From positions 1 to 33,524 of the forward strand of contig WVSO01000032.1 of assembly GCA_015689745.1 (NCBI GenBank): DNA of 33,524 nucleotides, written 5' to 3'. Shown piece after piece: positions 33,201-33,524 of this stretch (position 1 is the first letter of the stretch; each line of letters opens with the position of its first letter). A program made the position numbers and the translations under genes. Source of the stretch: Rhodobacterales bacterium HKCCSP123. Lineage in GTDB: Bacteria > Pseudomonadota > Alphaproteobacteria > Rhodobacterales > Rhodobacteraceae. The notes below the pieces were generated by a model. The model saw only the letters and a program-made list of their open reading frames with translations. It was not told the origin of the DNA and made no database searches.

Positions 33201-33524
33201 GCTCGACCCGGTCACTTCGGACAATGTGATCAACGCTGCCGAGGCCGCCACCGATGTCGCCGTCACCGGCACCGTCGGCGATGACGTGCAGTCCGGCGAC
33301 ACGGTCACACTAGCAGTGGGTGGTAATGTTTACACCGGATTGGTGGATGCCAGCGGCGGTTTTTCAATTGACGTGCCTGGAAGCGTGCTGTTGGCAGATG
33401 TCGATCTTACCGTTGCAGCCAGCGTGGCGACGATCGATGCGGCAGGCAATTCCGCGACGGCCACTACCAACCAGGCCTATACCGTCGACACCGATGTCGC
33501 GGCCTCGATCACGCTGGCTCCGAT
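27286..33524 (+). CDS. Giant repeat-containing secreted protein (adhesin-like), 5' part
   Basis: The frame is open from ATG 27286 to the window end (2,079 complete codons) and continues beyond it. A GGGAG ribosome site precedes the ATG and an in-frame TAG at 27253 fixes the start. There is no N-terminal signal peptide. Residues 1-245 match nothing I know. Residues about 246-371 form an Ig-like module (D-Y-A-P-G-S-T-A, H-D-P-W-Y-V-T-D-G-G, W-Y-V-N-P-D-D, T-F-T-D) with G-T-F-D-D and G-T-L-D-D loops. Residues 374-1866 are four long repeats. Each has a DxDxDG/D-D-D-N-D-G block, a beta-sandwich with E-Y-D-L-G-Q and T-R-Y-x-Q-I (discoidin-like, inferred), then more DxDxDG blocks. Ig-like repeats (V-D-T-x-A-A-S-I-T-L) follow. 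The protein is very acidic and probably calcium-bound. With a TolC gene nearby, type I secretion is likely; the C-terminal signal is outside the window. Confidence 0.9.
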   Translation, partial: MKDELKAHGLSLRLLGTDLGVRINESWLTDHVSYAAFRDILGLSNVFTANLPSSVLGYLTTSSSSAQDALVFDVAQGEQLLGFEVLEKKLTWSLDHFNPPGAGAAFKELDFVAGLLIGNLAGEALHERSSEQISIEIEKVEFDEIQNQIVLTIDQYLDFENYEYKVVLAPRNEKTKELFASLSNNFQDAFHQSESSFAVEFFSDGSGATHELTELSDIFENSNSGDLAESWLFSRDGAGKDAVIFTDLEDYAPGSTAYITIDGIEYGSSVVFEVDHVSYPGEDGEWGTFDDVTYQLGGGGHDPWYVTDGGSGDLDGKIDGSITTSWYVNPDDSLDERFLLSGQVVEAGADQEFGTLDDHYTPVVVYTTFTDSVDTDGDGILDTADLDDDNDGILDSVERTKTYDAISTVASVTFRQNIDGTTGGNAASSTPLPLIDGVLTTQAQIRSNVIVEYDLGQVLLPGTTIQLYEGSGGNDGLAKVFVSETSMAGPNAWTNTLNNSNQVYGGASGLASDSTVTITITEPTRYLQIQSIGGNAGWEELRFTTLSQTLDIDTDGDGYFDHRDVDSDNDGITDNVEAQSTAGYRAPSGLDTNSNGVDDIYGAGGISPVDTDGDGIADFKDADADGDGSADITERGDGAPTSLTSTTDTDADGLLDIFEGVDANDGFDANDENIVGDVSTNGSYSRFDLADTDADTNANEVSLAPRTTNDAVAGSLDLDFRDAVGDVDTDGDGIVDARDVDDDNDGILDIDEQTVTFQSLYDTATLVYTQNWDGDTATHYTTPGAGGGDDALNLLDNDLSTELRMHDGDIFEYDLGQVLPAGTIVVLVEGTGGEDTPIAIYRSLESTDPNRDKLALLGTGSGTGYDEAITNGTSTLVEAYLWDDVAGDFIRDVNGDPILYTYKDGSGGNFGGSAWPQVPDNVSKDGYTPSDATVAFVLQEDTRYIQFLGTPDGEKHGGWAEIQLASETQVIENLDTDNDGIPDHLDIDKDNDGITDNVEAQATGTYIAPSGDPSSMIDDNGDGLDDNYGAGLVEVDTDGDGTRDSRDADADGDGVADIVERGDGAPTSVTSTTDTDGDGLLDIFEGIDASDGLDVNDENIVGDDGGSDGAYDSVNLADTDEDTNANETVADRTTNDAAALTTDLDYRDAVPNTDTDGDGVIDTDDIDDDNDGILDVVEKSFTYQALSSTASVSYIQTATGAATTNSTAINLIDGNNATELDVDDATIIEYDLGQTLYAGTEIQFVEGTGTKDDYVEIWVSNGSTAGAPSGYANTTTLLYAGPSDATLTFTLAEDITHVQIFGRGGDTGFADLRLTSLTQVLPDGIDSDGDGFADHLDIDKDNDGITDNVEAQTTSGYIAPSGVGNAMIDVNNDGLDDNYVGVGIGPLGLTEVDTDGDGTVDTLDNDSDGDGAADIEERGDGAPNSITSTADTDQDGLLDIFEGDIVDDDFDVNDQNVEGDNGGIDGGYENFTLADSDGDSNATSTGTERTSNNAEPLTFDLDYRDVQADIDTDDDGIVDARDIDDDNDGILDTVEREFTYDTISSSASFSFAQFQDGSLNGDADRVYDAIGGGGVEDPSRLIDGNTGTNFQINKDFVIVEYDLGQVLYPGTTITLIESPTSGNDDGLAKVFVSSESMYIAPADAGTSWQNTLDNATQVYGGASGEASDKTVTITITEEMGPTRYVQILSYEDKVDWDDLQFTTTTQQVDVDTDGDGAPDYLDIDKDNDGISDNIEAQTTTGYVAPSGAGDQMVDANEDGLDDNYDDGSASGLTEVDTDSDGTPDTLDLDSDDDGTSDQVESGLSVAATADDADGDGLLDAYEHGSTADGFVVNDGVEPLDGTLPDIDNDAAGGVPLSEDLDFRDAVTTPFVEISGISTDTGFSSTDGITSDQTLVFSGTSIPGASVEVFLDGSSLGTVTVDSLGNWSLDYTGVTLADGDYALVATTTDVGSGVTVADSFDFTVDTTIAASITLDPVTSDNVINAAEAATDVAVTGTVGDDVQSGDTVTLAVGGNVYTGLVDASGGFSIDVPGSVLLADVDLTVAASVATIDAAGNSATATTNQAYTVDTDVAASITLAP
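28405..32883 (+). repeat. Four tandem long repeats within the giant protein gene
   Basis: Repeat starts, set at the D-T-D-G-D-G/D-D-D-N-D-G-I-L-D block, are 28405, 29467, 30745 and 31816, and the last ends about 32883. Lengths are about 1,062, 1,278, 1,071 and 1,068 bp. Each begins with the acidic block, continues with a beta-sandwich module, and ends with the L-D-(F/Y)-R-D-A signature. Repeat 2 is longer by about 70 codons, inserted at about 29815-30072. The DNA copies are clearly diverged rather than recently duplicated. Confidence 0.88.
32893..33524 (+). repeat. Start of an Ig-like tandem repeat array
   Basis: After the acidic repeats come at least two Ig-like units. The first reads S-G-T-S-I-P-G-A-S-V-E-V-F-L-D-G and ends V-D-T-T-I-A-A-S-I-T-L-D-P. 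The second reads V-T-G-T-V-G-D-D-V-Q-S-G-D and ends V-D-T-D-V-A-A-S-I-T-L-A-P at the window edge. The shared ending shows the array continues downstream, as in BapA/LapA-like adhesins. Confidence 0.75.

Noticed and set aside
16820-33524. Second copy of the tRNA-Pro 3' end (attR)
   Set aside because: Reading through the window I saw no second TTCGAATCCTC or CACTCCGACCA; a computed search would be decisive.

Overview
The window looks like chromosomal DNA of a marine alphaproteobacterium of the Rhodobacterales (Roseobacter-like). This rests on very GC-rich coding DNA in the left half, a scattered leuC/leuD/leuB neighbourhood with divergent and convergent single genes between, HupE/UreJ-like and DUF4198-like periplasmic/membrane proteins, and an HvrA-type H-NS protein. 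I cannot name a genus from sequence alone.

Left half (1-16.7 kb): ordinary housekeeping and accessory metabolism. In order: the 3' end of a FAD-dependent oxidoreductase, an NADPH-dependent FMN reductase (minus), a ThDP-dependent acetolactate-synthase-like enzyme, an MscS-type channel (minus), leuC, an MFS transporter and a HupE/UreJ-like membrane protein (minus, probable operon), a divergent DUF4198-like periplasmic protein, leuD, a multi-pass membrane protein, an exonuclease/endonuclease/phosphatase-fold protein with altered active-site positions, an NAD-binding epimerase-like protein (minus) divergent from a LysR regulator, leuB coupled to an SDR, and an EamA/DMT exporter. LeuC+LeuD (isopropylmalate isomerase) and LeuB (isopropylmalate dehydrogenase) carry out consecutive steps of leucine synthesis.

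Boundary: tRNA-Pro(CGG) at 16739-16815. Directly after it base composition drops sharply, and a tyrosine integrase (minus) and an overlapping excisionase-like gene follow, which is the usual layout of an element integrated at a tRNA 3' end.

Island (16.8 to about 23.6 kb): int, xis, a UPF0149/YecA-like gene, an AT-rich stretch with eight perfect copies of an 8-bp repeat, a gene for a stand-alone polymerase-like protein (superfamily A palm motifs A, B and C behind a winged-helix-like region), a 39-codon ORF with a strong ribosome site that overlaps its start as ATGA, an H-NS family gene, and a decayed IS5-family transposase. The polymerase-like protein beside an integrase/excisionase pair is the most interesting system here: it suggests an integrative element that brings its own replication or priming enzyme.

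Right end (23.9 kb to end): a surface/secretion cluster. It holds a TolC-family outer-membrane lipoprotein, an outer-membrane beta-barrel protein, a gene-poor 950-bp stretch with an FNR-like box, and the 5' part (more than 2,079 codons, running off the window) of a giant acidic secreted protein. That protein has an N-terminal Ig-like module, four long tandem repeats built of calcium-type DxDxDG blocks around a beta-sandwich module, then Ig-like repeats. It has no N-terminal signal peptide, which with the neighbouring TolC protein suggests type I secretion; the ABC transporter and adaptor are not in this window.
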